Assembly: GCF_946481715.1 (NCBI RefSeq)
Contig: NZ_CAMLOV010000096.1
Location: forward strand, 1-20,422
From: an uncultured Mucilaginibacter sp.
GTDB taxonomy: Bacteria > Bacteroidota > Bacteroidia > Sphingobacteriales > Sphingobacteriaceae
Direction of reading: 5' to 3'
DNA: 20,422 bases
The notes under the pieces are model-generated. The model worked only from the letters and a program-made list of their open reading frames with translations. It made no database searches and was not told the DNA's origin. Within the stretch, counting starts at the first letter, position 1; every line of letters begins with the position of its first letter. This document shows, piece after piece, positions 1 to 6,539 of this stretch. The translations under genes were made by a program, and so were the position numbers.

Positions 1-54
1 TGGAAGAAAGAGGTATTTGAGGATGGCGAGGTGTGGGTGGCAGCGCATCCGTAG
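1..54 (+). CDS. moaE: MoaE C-terminal fragment, molybdopterin synthase large subunit (partial, 5' end outside window)
   Basis: Reading frame 1 runs from the window edge to a TAG at 52-54 and encodes a 17-residue tail, WKKEVFEDGEVWVAAHP. This matches the usual C-terminus of MoaE, in which a WKKE segment is followed by a short turn, a tryptophan and a final H/R-P. MoaE is the catalytic large subunit of molybdopterin synthase, which inserts two sulfurs into cPMP using the MoaD thiocarboxylate. The gene points towards moeB and ends 34 bases before the moeB stop, so the two are convergent. Its position beside moaA/moaC/moeA/mobA/moeB supports the call. Only the tail is visible, so the identity rests on a short match plus context. 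Confidence 0.72.
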   Translation, partial: WKKEVFEDGEVWVAAHP

Positions 55-56
55 TT

Positions 57-80
57 GGGATTCCACCGATTATATTGAAG
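57..80. repeat. Single copy of the AATCGGTGGAATC-type intergenic repeat
   Basis: The + strand reads GATTCCACCGATTATATTG here. On the minus strand this is ATAATCGGTGGAATC, the same core (including the GGTGGAATC variant) as the unit at 2751-2773 that carries the moaC start codon. It fills most of the 34-base gap between the converging ends of moaE and moeB. Confidence 0.7.
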
Positions 81-88
81 GGTAGCTA

Positions 89-1129
89 CTAACCTATTCC
101 GCCCTCTAACGACAGCGCATTGGTACCAGGCTTTAATTTACTAATCAGCTTCACGGCCTCGGCGCTACGTTTACCGGTTGCACAGTAAAATACTACTGTT
201 TTATCAGCATTTAGCAATTCAATATTTTCCTCCAGTTCATCAAGCGGGATGTGTTCTCCGCCGATGTCGTGCAAGTCGCGTTCCTGTATAGTGCGTACAT
301 CTACCAGTTGCATCGTGCCGTTATCCATTCCGTTTTGCAGTTCACCCTGAGTGATGGTGGAGGCTTCAATTGTGGGCTGCAACTCGGATATATTCGTTTT
401 GCTGGTATTACCTATTTTGATGATACGGCTTTGCATGCTTTGGGCATCAAAAATTAATACCCTCCCCGCAAGCAGTTCGCCGGTTTGTGTGATGTATTTG
501 AGTACCTCGTTGGCCTGCATACTGCCTATGATGCCTGCCAGCGTAGGGATTACCCCGCCTACCGAGCAATTTGGTATTTGCGTAGCATCAACCTGCGGGT
601 AGAGGTCGCGGTAATTGGGGCTGCGGCTGCCATTGTCGTTCTGCAGGCTCCAAACGGCAACCTGGCCTTCGTATTGGTAAATGGCGCCGTACACCAAAGG
701 CTTGCCGCTTAAAACACAGGCATCATTAATGAGGTACCGGCTTTCAAAATTATCTGTCCCATCAACTATAATATCATAGTCCTCAATTACTTGCAATACA
801 TTATCGGAAGTTATTTTGTCAGTATGCGGCACCAGTTCAATTTCGGGGTTTTGCCGCAACAGGCGTTCGCAGGCAATAAGTGCTTTGTTTTTGCCAACAT
901 CCCCCGGGTCGTATAATATCTGTCGGTGCAGGTTGCTGATGGATATAGTATCAAAATCGGCAATGCCTAAAGTACCTACGCCGCTGGATGCAAGGTATTG
1001 GGCAGCGGGGCATCCTAACCCGCCTGCACCTATTATAAGCACCCTGGCGGCTTTTAAACGCTGCTGTGCATCTTCGCCAAAGCCGGGCAAAGCAAGCTGA
1101 CAACTGTAGCGTTGCAGGTCATGGTGCAT
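89..1129 (-). CDS. moeB: MoeB/ThiF-type adenylyltransferase with C-terminal rhodanese domain
   Basis: This E1-like enzyme would adenylate the C-terminal Gly of MoaD (or ThiS) so that it can be thiocarboxylated. I start it at the ATG at 1127-1129 (346 aa), overlapping the mobA end by 11 nt; a TTG at 1141 would add four residues. Residues 1-245 form the ThiF/MoeB domain: nucleotide loop GAGGLG at 34-39, then the DGTDN metal/ATP segment, RYLINDAC, and the PNCSVGGV stretch whose Cys is at the usual catalytic position. No CxxC zinc pairs are seen. From about residue 262 a rhodanese domain follows with the active-site loop CATGKR (Cys316), as in MOCS3-type proteins. It stops right after the GGIG motif, roughly 10-15 residues earlier than usual. 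It is the last gene of the Moco operon. Whether it serves MoaD, ThiS or both cannot be told from sequence. Confidence 0.88.
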   Translation of the reverse strand: MHHDLQRYSCQLALPGFGEDAQQRLKAARVLIIGAGGLGCPAAQYLASSGVGTLGIADFDTISISNLHRQILYDPGDVGKNKALIACERLLRQNPEIELVPHTDKITSDNVLQVIEDYDIIVDGTDNFESRYLINDACVLSGKPLVYGAIYQYEGQVAVWSLQNDNGSRSPNYRDLYPQVDATQIPNCSVGGVIPTLAGIIGSMQANEVLKYITQTGELLAGRVLIFDAQSMQSRIIKIGNTSKTNISELQPTIEASTITQGELQNGMDNGTMQLVDVRTIQERDLHDIGGEHIPLDELEENIELLNADKTVVFYCATGKRSAEAVKLISKLKPGTNALSLEGGIG

Positions 1130-2300
1130 CGGTTTGAGCAAGTTTATGGTGAATGATGCGCTTTACCCTATCCATTTCTTCGGGTGTATTCACATTACTT
1201 AATGCTTCGGCATCGGGCACCTGTAAAAGGTTAATATCCGAATTGATGAGTACTTTACGCGGACAGGAATACCCCTGTGCTAAAAATTGAAGTAAAGCCG
1301 GATAAGATTTTGGCTCCCAAATAGTTATCAATGGCTCGGGGAAACCAGTTACTTCGCTATGGTACGCTGTGGCGATGTTTTTTGTGTTGCGGTTTCCGCT
1401 GAGGTGTTGCAGTAAAGCGTCGTCAACGAGGGGCATATCGCAGGCTATCACCAGCCAGGCTGCTTCCGGGTTTTGGCGGAATGCAGATATTATAGCACCA
1501 TAAGGCCCTAATCCGGTAAAGGTATCTGTGAGGGTGTTATAGTTTTCGTCAATCTCTCTTTCCTGTTCTTCATCGCGGCAGGAAATAAAAACTTCGCTGC
1601 AAAAACCCTTTAACATATCGGCCACATAATAGCGCTGTTCTTTGCCATACCAATGGATGGCACCTTTATCAACACCCATACGGGCGCTTTTGCCGCCGGC
1701 CAACACCAGGCCGTTTAATACCGGTTTAGCTTGAAGTAACTTAGTTTTAAAGAACCCGATAACCGGGGCTGTCTCATCGTGTAATTTAAAGGTGGGCAAC
1801 TGTTGCCAGTTAGGCACCGCTTCTTTCACAAAATCGAAAACTTCATCAGCGTTATCTGCCAGCAATATTATCTGCACATTCGTAAGCTGCGCTATTCTTT
1901 TTTGTAATGAGGCTTTTTTGTTGATATCGATAATTAACACCTGTGCTTTCGCCTGCTGGTGATTGCCATTTACCAGCACTAAGTCCATTTCTGCAAAAAG
2001 CTGGCGTTGCTTAAATGCCGTTAAGGGCGCTTTATAGTTTAGCTGACAAAAGTTAAGCTGGTCGGTATACTCCAGCGCCGCGCCACTTGTTAGCCTGCCA
2101 GGGCGCTGTATAACATCATCGTTATGCGAGGTATCGGCGTAGGCGCATTGGTACAGGATAGATAAGGCAGCAATGATGCGGTCTGCCAGTGCTTTTATAA
2201 CCGTGCACGGGCCACCGATGATCGCCCATTCGTTGCGCCCGAAATTGCCATTTTCGGGGCGGGCTATGGCGGTATGTTTTTTATGATCTTTTAAAGTCAC
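1119..2300 (-). CDS. mobA: Molybdenum cofactor guanylyltransferase MobA with N-terminal MobB-like domain
   Basis: The C-terminal half is a MobA-type nucleotidyltransferase, which attaches GMP (or CMP) to Mo-molybdopterin. It carries the signature LAGGKSARMGVDKG at residues 200-213 and the metal-binding CDMP at 287-290, followed by GFPEPL. Residues 1-190 form an extra domain resembling the GTP-binding adaptor MobB, including a DLVLVNG segment at 106-112. Its Walker A is degenerate: GGPCTVIKA at 29-37 keeps a Lys but lacks the GK[ST] core. The start is GTG at 2298-2300. A strong AGGAGG lies 5 nt upstream, unusual for this phylum, but it also encodes the Gly-Gly of the MoaC tail. The gene overlaps moaC by 20 nt and moeB by 11 nt, suggesting coupled translation. 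The MobA assignment is firm; the role of the N-terminal domain is inferred. Confidence 0.88.
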   Translation of the reverse strand: MTLKDHKKHTAIARPENGNFGRNEWAIIGGPCTVIKALADRIIAALSILYQCAYADTSHNDDVIQRPGRLTSGAALEYTDQLNFCQLNYKAPLTAFKQRQLFAEMDLVLVNGNHQQAKAQVLIIDINKKASLQKRIAQLTNVQIILLADNADEVFDFVKEAVPNWQQLPTFKLHDETAPVIGFFKTKLLQAKPVLNGLVLAGGKSARMGVDKGAIHWYGKEQRYYVADMLKGFCSEVFISCRDEEQEREIDENYNTLTDTFTGLGPYGAIISAFRQNPEAAWLVIACDMPLVDDALLQHLSGNRNTKNIATAYHSEVTGFPEPLITIWEPKSYPALLQFLAQGYSCPRKVLINSDINLLQVPDAEALSNVNTPEEMDRVKRIIHHKLAQTDAP

Positions 2301-2760
2301 GCTTACCTCCTGTTTTTGAGATGAGTTTGGTTTCTTTTACCACAATATCATGGCTCATGGCCTTGCACATGTCGTACACAGTTAAGGCAGCGATGGACGC
2401 TCCTACAAGTGCCTCCATCTCAATGCCGGTTTTTGCGGTGATGCTTGCTGTGCATTCAATAACAACTTCATTAGGCTCGTTTAACCGGATATAAACCTGG
2501 CAGTTATCCATACCAAGCGGATGGCACAGTGGTATCAGGTCGCCTGTTTTTTTGGCTGCCATAATACCGGCGATGATGGCGGTTTGGAATACAGCACCCT
2601 TTTTTGTTTGCAATTCTCCATCAACCAAATACTGCAAAACTTCGTCCGGCAGTACTACAATACTTTGTGCAGTTGCGGTACGGTGTGTTGGCTGCTTTGC
2701 AGATACATCTACCATAGTAGGGTTATCCTGTTTATCTAAATGACTTAGCTTTGATTCCAC
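2281..2760 (-). CDS. moaC: Cyclic pyranopterin monophosphate synthase MoaC
   Basis: MoaC converts the MoaA product (3',8-cH2GTP) into cPMP. Family motifs are all present: MVDVSAK at residues 16-22, the KKG active-site lysine region near 53-55, LIPLCHPL at 75-82, TGIEMEAL at 111-118 and YDMCKA at 129-134 with the catalytic-type Asp130. The length of 159 aa is normal. The start is GTG at 2758-2760: it gives the expected 15-residue lead into MVDVSAK (as in E. coli MoaC, SxLxH then MVDVSAK), and a TAA stops the frame two codons upstream. That GTG is part of an intergenic repeat unit (GGTGGAATC). The alternative ATG at MVDVSAK would remove conserved N-terminal residues. The gene sits between moeA and mobA and overlaps mobA. 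Confidence 0.95.
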   Translation of the reverse strand: MESKLSHLDKQDNPTMVDVSAKQPTHRTATAQSIVVLPDEVLQYLVDGELQTKKGAVFQTAIIAGIMAAKKTGDLIPLCHPLGMDNCQVYIRLNEPNEVVIECTASITAKTGIEMEALVGASIAALTVYDMCKAMSHDIVVKETKLISKTGGKRDFKRS

Positions 2761-2876
2761 CGATTATATTTTTTTGATTACACCGATTATATTTTTTGAT
2801 TACACCGATTATATTTTTTGATTACACCGAGGAATATAGTTGATTACACCGATTACGAGCCCTCATCGGTGAAATC
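2751..2876. repeat. Five tandem 22-23 nt repeats plus an inverted half-copy between moeA and moaC
   Basis: On the + strand, TTGATTACACCGATTATA followed by a T-run recurs with starts at 2751, 2774, 2796, 2818 and 2840, a period of 22-23 nt. The first unit is a TTCCACC variant, the fourth changes to GAGGAATATAG, and the fifth to GATTACGAGCC. An inverted partial copy, ATCGGTGAAATC, lies at 2865-2876. Together with GATTACACCGAT at 2842-2853 it can form a hairpin (11 of 12 pairs, 11 nt loop). The array fills the whole moeA-moaC gap, abuts the moeA stop (2875-2877) and contributes the moaC GTG start. It lies inside a transcribed operon, so it would be present in the mRNA. Confidence 0.9.
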
Positions 2877-4083
2877 ACCTCCTGAAAGCGGTGAAATAAT
2901 ATATCTTATACACCTCGCCTTTTTTAAATTCGTTTTGTTCTAATGGCAGTTCCATAAAAGCGTCAGTATCTGCTAAGTTAGCAAAATCACCCGAGCCATT
3001 GCCTTCTATTGGCGTTGCTATTAGTTGGCCTTGCTTGTTAAAATTAAGCCTTACCTGCAAAAAGTACTGCAATGCCGGCACAAAGTTAAAATCGCTATCT
3101 AAAACGGCGTATACAGGCGGTTTCGGCTGCAGGCCGAGCGTGGCATCCAACCAAAGCAAAAAGTACCTGTGCAGGCACATAAACGTTGCTACCGGGTTGC
3201 CGGGAAAAGCAAATACCAAAGCCCCCTCCGCATGCCTGCCAAACCAAAATGGCTTACCTGGGCGTTGTGCTACTTTGTGGAAAAGCTTGGCAACCTGCAA
3301 AGCTTCCAGCGCTTGCGGTATATAATCAAATTTGCCCATGCTGATACCCCCGCTCAGCAATAGCACATCATAGTTTTGCAGGCACTGGCGTATTTTAGTT
3401 TGAGTTACCTCCGGATCATCGGGAATATGCAGCATATCGGCCCGGATGCTGTGATTGCTTAGTACCGCTTTAATGGTATAATTGTTCGACCGCCTTATCT
3501 GGTAAGCATTTGGCGTATCGGCCACATCCACCAATTCATCGCCCGAGGATATAATAACTACCCTGGGCAATTTCTTCACCAATAAATCGGCTTTGCCAAC
3601 TGATGCTGCCAGGCTGATGATAGCCGGTGTTACTTTTTGACCAGCCGCAGCAACTACATCTCCCCGCTGCTTATCTTTTCCTTTAAAATGGATGTTTTGC
3701 CCTTTTTTTATATTGGAGACCGTTAGCGCCGCTAACCCGTTCCTGATCTCCAGGTCTTCGTAGCGAATAATGGTATCGAGCGAGTCATGCAAAGCCGCCC
3801 CGGTCATAATCTCCACGCAGAGGTTGGTATCCTCTATTCCGATGGGCTCATCCCCTGCCGCCTGCGTAGCTTTGATATGAAAAGTATTGATACCCTGCTC
3901 AATCGCTTTATAATTTATAGCAATACCGTCCATGGTTACCCGGTTAAAGGGCGGCAGGTCGCGGTCGGCTTTAATATCTTCTGCCAATACAAAGCCAAGT
4001 GCCAGCTCAAAAGGTACGGTTTCGGTACCGTAATCTTTCAGTTGGGCAAGTACTATTTTTTCGGCTTGTTCTACCGTTGTCAT
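2875..4083 (-). CDS. moeA: Molybdopterin molybdenumtransferase MoeA
   Basis: MoeA inserts molybdate into (adenylylated) molybdopterin. The 402 aa length matches the family. Visible landmarks are DLPPFNRVTMDGIAI at residues 42-56 (PFxxSxMDG-type domain I motif with the conserved Asp), SSGDELV at 179-185, QIRRSNNY at 195-202, the SGGISMGKFDY loop at 244-254 that carries the metal/substrate Asp, RPGKP at 274-278 and PGNPVA at 294-299. The ATG at 4083 starts 12 nt after the moaA stop. The TGA lies at the edge of the repeat array described above. It is the second gene of the Moco operon. Confidence 0.96.
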   Translation of the reverse strand: MTTVEQAEKIVLAQLKDYGTETVPFELALGFVLAEDIKADRDLPPFNRVTMDGIAINYKAIEQGINTFHIKATQAAGDEPIGIEDTNLCVEIMTGAALHDSLDTIIRYEDLEIRNGLAALTVSNIKKGQNIHFKGKDKQRGDVVAAAGQKVTPAIISLAASVGKADLLVKKLPRVVIISSGDELVDVADTPNAYQIRRSNNYTIKAVLSNHSIRADMLHIPDDPEVTQTKIRQCLQNYDVLLLSGGISMGKFDYIPQALEALQVAKLFHKVAQRPGKPFWFGRHAEGALVFAFPGNPVATFMCLHRYFLLWLDATLGLQPKPPVYAVLDSDFNFVPALQYFLQVRLNFNKQGQLIATPIEGNGSGDFANLADTDAFMELPLEQNEFKKGEVYKIYYFTAFRR

Positions 4084-4095
4084 ATCCTGTGGTAT

Positions 4096-5085
4096 TTAAC
4101 CGCCAATCGTCGCCATGGATTCGTGGAAGTTTGGGTTCTCTTTACGCTTTTGCTCGGCAGCCCAGCCATCTTTTTCGCGGCTATTAAAGGCATTGCGCAG
4201 CGCATCAACAATAGCAGTATTGCTTTTACCCTCGCGCATCAGGTCTTTTATATTTAGCACGCCATCATCGTAAAGGCAGTTTTTAAGCGTGCCTTGCGGC
4301 GTAACGCGGATACGGTTGCAAGTGCCGCAAAATGTACGCGAATATGCAGCAATAATGCCGATGCTGCCTAAATGCCCCGGGATTTGATAATTATAAGAGG
4401 TTGAATATAGTGGGTCGGCAATTTTTTGGATATCGGGGTAAACAGTTCTTATCTCATCGAATATCCGCACATAATCCCATGTTATACCGCTGTAACTATG
4501 CCCATCGCCATTAAAAGGCATTTCTTCTATAAACCGCACGCTTACAGGCATCTCCCTGGTTAGCTCTACCAGCGGGATGATATCCTGTGTGTTCTTACCG
4601 GCCATTACTACAGCATTTATCTTCACCTCCATGCCGTGCTTCAGTAATTCCTCCATCGTTTCCATTACATTGGCAAATTCATCGCGGCGGGTTATGGCAA
4701 AAAAGCGGCCGGCATCCAGGGTATCAAGGCTTAGGTTAACAGAGCGGACGCCAATCGCCTTTAATTCAGCAACGTGCGGGGCGGTTAAAACGCCGTTGGT
4801 GGTCAGGCTTAACTCTTTTAACCCATCAAGTTTAGAAAGCGCTGTAAGCAGCTGCATAATATCCTTGCGCACAAATGGCTCCCCGCCGGTAATGCGGATC
4901 TTCTCTATGCCCATTTTTACCAGCAATTCGCAAGCGCGCAGCATTTCCTCATAGGTCATAAGTTCTGCGCGGCTTAGCCAGTGTAGCCCCTCTTCGGGCA
5001 TACAGTAAAAGCAACGCAGGTTACACCTATCGGTTACCGCCAGGCGCAGGTAAGTGATTCTTCTGCCGTGATTATCTAATAACAA
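4096..5085 (-). CDS. moaA: GTP 3',8-cyclase MoaA (radical SAM)
   Basis: MoaA catalyses the first Moco step, radical-SAM rearrangement of GTP. The N-terminal SAM cluster is C21-x3-C25-x2-C28, followed by the GGEP motif. The second cluster, which binds GTP, is C253-x2-C256-x13-C270. The C-terminal Gly-Gly (residues 328-329), needed in this family, is intact. The length is 329 aa. The start is a TTG at 5083-5085: this gives the family-like N-terminus MLLDNHGR, and a TAG lies two codons upstream, so no ATG or GTG can replace it without losing conserved sequence. It is the first gene of the operon. The upstream DNA is a CACGAATT-type repeat tract, and I see no clear promoter in it. Confidence 0.96.
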   Translation of the reverse strand: MLLDNHGRRITYLRLAVTDRCNLRCFYCMPEEGLHWLSRAELMTYEEMLRACELLVKMGIEKIRITGGEPFVRKDIMQLLTALSKLDGLKELSLTTNGVLTAPHVAELKAIGVRSVNLSLDTLDAGRFFAITRRDEFANVMETMEELLKHGMEVKINAVVMAGKNTQDIIPLVELTREMPVSVRFIEEMPFNGDGHSYSGITWDYVRIFDEIRTVYPDIQKIADPLYSTSYNYQIPGHLGSIGIIAAYSRTFCGTCNRIRVTPQGTLKNCLYDDGVLNIKDLMREGKSNTAIVDALRNAFNSREKDGWAAEQKRKENPNFHESMATIGG

Positions 5086-5095
5086 GTGCTACGAA

Positions 5096-5335
5096 TAAAA
5101 ACAATGAACACGAATTTCACGAAAAAAAGCGAATTACACGAATCTCAAAGATTTAATGACGCTAATTCCACGAATCGGGTTAACACTAATTTTCTCGTAT
5201 TAAAGCTAATTTCACCAATCAGAAAAGGTCAGAAGTAACTGCTATAAATGAGGAAAGGATTTTCATTGCTGAAAATCCTTTCTCTTATTCGTGGCATTCG
5301 CCTAAATCAGTGAAAATTCGTGTTATAAATTCGCG
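5096..5335. repeat. CACGAATT-type degenerate repeats in two inverted blocks around a hairpin
   Basis: This intergenic stretch between moaA and the mutarotase gene holds a degenerate array. CACGAA occurs at 5109, 5118, 5137 and 5169, separated by AATT-like spacers, with decayed versions up to about 5220. Beyond the hairpin at 5253-5282 the same word appears in reverse orientation: TTCGTG at 5288 and 5317, and TTCG variants at 5297 and 5330. The whole is therefore a loose inverted repeat around a perfect stem. No ORF with coding character is seen. Confidence 0.75.
5253..5282 (-). terminator. Perfect 13-bp hairpin, possible terminator of the mutarotase operon
   Basis: GAAAGGATTTTCA at 5253-5265 and its exact reverse complement at 5270-5282 leave a 4-nt loop. 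It lies about 60 nt past the mutarotase stop on the minus strand. The following bases on that strand are only moderately T-rich (CTCATTTATAG), so intrinsic termination is plausible but not certain. It also sits at the centre of the inverted CACGAATT repeat blocks. Confidence 0.5.
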
Positions 5336-5340
5336 GCTGT

Positions 5341-6516
5341 TTATTTAGAAAACTTATATATCGTTACCGTTTTATAAACAGCACCCGGTTTTAATGTAGT
5401 TGTTGGAAATGTTGGCTGGTTTGGGGAATCAGGGTAATGCTGTGTTTCCATAGCGAAAGCATTGCGGTATTCATCCTTTGCGCCGCCTTTTAGGGTGTTA
5501 GAGCCATTCATAAAATTACCGGTGTAAAACTGCAAACCCGGCTCCTCGGTAAATACTTCCATTTTAATACCGCTTTTATCGCCAATAACAGTAGCAATAG
5601 GTGTGCTGATATCGTGTTTGTTTAAAACGTAATTGTGGTCGTATCCCTTGCCATCTTTCAGCTGAATGTTATCCTCCGCTATTCTTGAGCCTATGGTTGC
5701 AGGCGTTGTGAAATCGAACGGTGTACCCTTAACAGGCTCAATTTTTCCGGTTGGGATCAATGTGCTGTCTACCGGTGTGTAAGCATCCGCGTCAATTTTT
5801 ACCGAATGATCTAAAATACTGCCTGTACCCTGGCCATTCAGATTGAAATAAGCATGGTTGGTTAAGTTAACTACAGTAGTTTTATCAGTAGTAGCCTCGT
5901 AGCTTACTTTAATGGCGTTGTCATCGGTAAGGGTATAAACAACCTTTACCTTTAAATTGCCGGGATAACCTTCTTCCATATCTTTAGAAAGATAGCTTAA
6001 TTCTACAGTTGCGCTATCGGTTTGTTTGGCATCCCATACCATACTGTCAAAACCTTTTTTGCCGCCGTGCAGGGTATTTGGCCCATTATTAGCAAACAAT
6101 TTATATTCTTTGCCTTCCAGCGTGAATTTGGCCTTGCCCAGACGGTTGCCATAGCGGCCAATAGTTGCGCCGTAGTAAGAGCCCGCCGATTTTTGGAACC
6201 CTTCGATATCATTAAAACCTAAAACTACATCAGTCATTTTGCCATCTTTATCCGGCACCAACAGGCTTACTAAGTGTGCGCCGTAGTTGGTTATTGCGGC
6301 CTCTGCGCCATTTTTATTTTTCAAGATAAAAAGCTCGGTTTTTTTCCCGTCTATGGTTCTTTCAAACCCGGTTGCGGGCGGCAATTGTACGGTAGCGGCG
6401 GTAGTAGTGCTGTCTGTCATGGTGTTGCTTTTTGGGGCAGATTGGTTACAGGCAGCCATGAAGATACTGCCCGCAATTGCCAGTGCGAAAGTCGGTTTTT
6501 TTAAGGTGTTTTGCAT
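5341..6516 (-). CDS. Aldose 1-epimerase (galactose mutarotase), lipoprotein
   Basis: This enzyme interconverts alpha and beta anomers of aldoses and here is predicted to sit in the cell envelope. The start chosen is the ATG at 6514-6516 (391 aa), because it gives a compact lipoprotein signal with lipobox FMAAC and Cys23. An ATG at 6540 would add eight residues and overlap the GH43 stop by one base. GalM-family residues are visible: the substrate-binding His150 in NTLHGG, the catalytic acid-type His221 in NLTNHAYFN and the catalytic base-type Glu357 in METQHYPDSPN. It directly follows the GH43 gene, so it probably equilibrates the sugar released by that glycosidase. Its substrate (arabinose, xylose, galactose) is not shown by the sequence. 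Confidence 0.92.
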   Translation of the reverse strand: MQNTLKKPTFALAIAGSIFMAACNQSAPKSNTMTDSTTTAATVQLPPATGFERTIDGKKTELFILKNKNGAEAAITNYGAHLVSLLVPDKDGKMTDVVLGFNDIEGFQKSAGSYYGATIGRYGNRLGKAKFTLEGKEYKLFANNGPNTLHGGKKGFDSMVWDAKQTDSATVELSYLSKDMEEGYPGNLKVKVVYTLTDDNAIKVSYEATTDKTTVVNLTNHAYFNLNGQGTGSILDHSVKIDADAYTPVDSTLIPTGKIEPVKGTPFDFTTPATIGSRIAEDNIQLKDGKGYDHNYVLNKHDISTPIATVIGDKSGIKMEVFTEEPGLQFYTGNFMNGSNTLKGGAKDEYRNAFAMETQHYPDSPNQPTFPTTTLKPGAVYKTVTIYKFSK

Positions 6517-6539
6517 AATATTTATAATAATTGGTTGCA

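Noticed and set aside
251..1100. Plus-strand open frames opposite moeB
   Set aside because: They mirror moeB in another frame, lack recognisable domains and are ordinary shadows of a well-supported gene.
2751..2861. Regular 22-nt repeats that could suggest a CRISPR array
   Set aside because: The repeats are contiguous with no unique spacers of normal length, the unit is A/T-rich and degenerate, and no cas genes are present.
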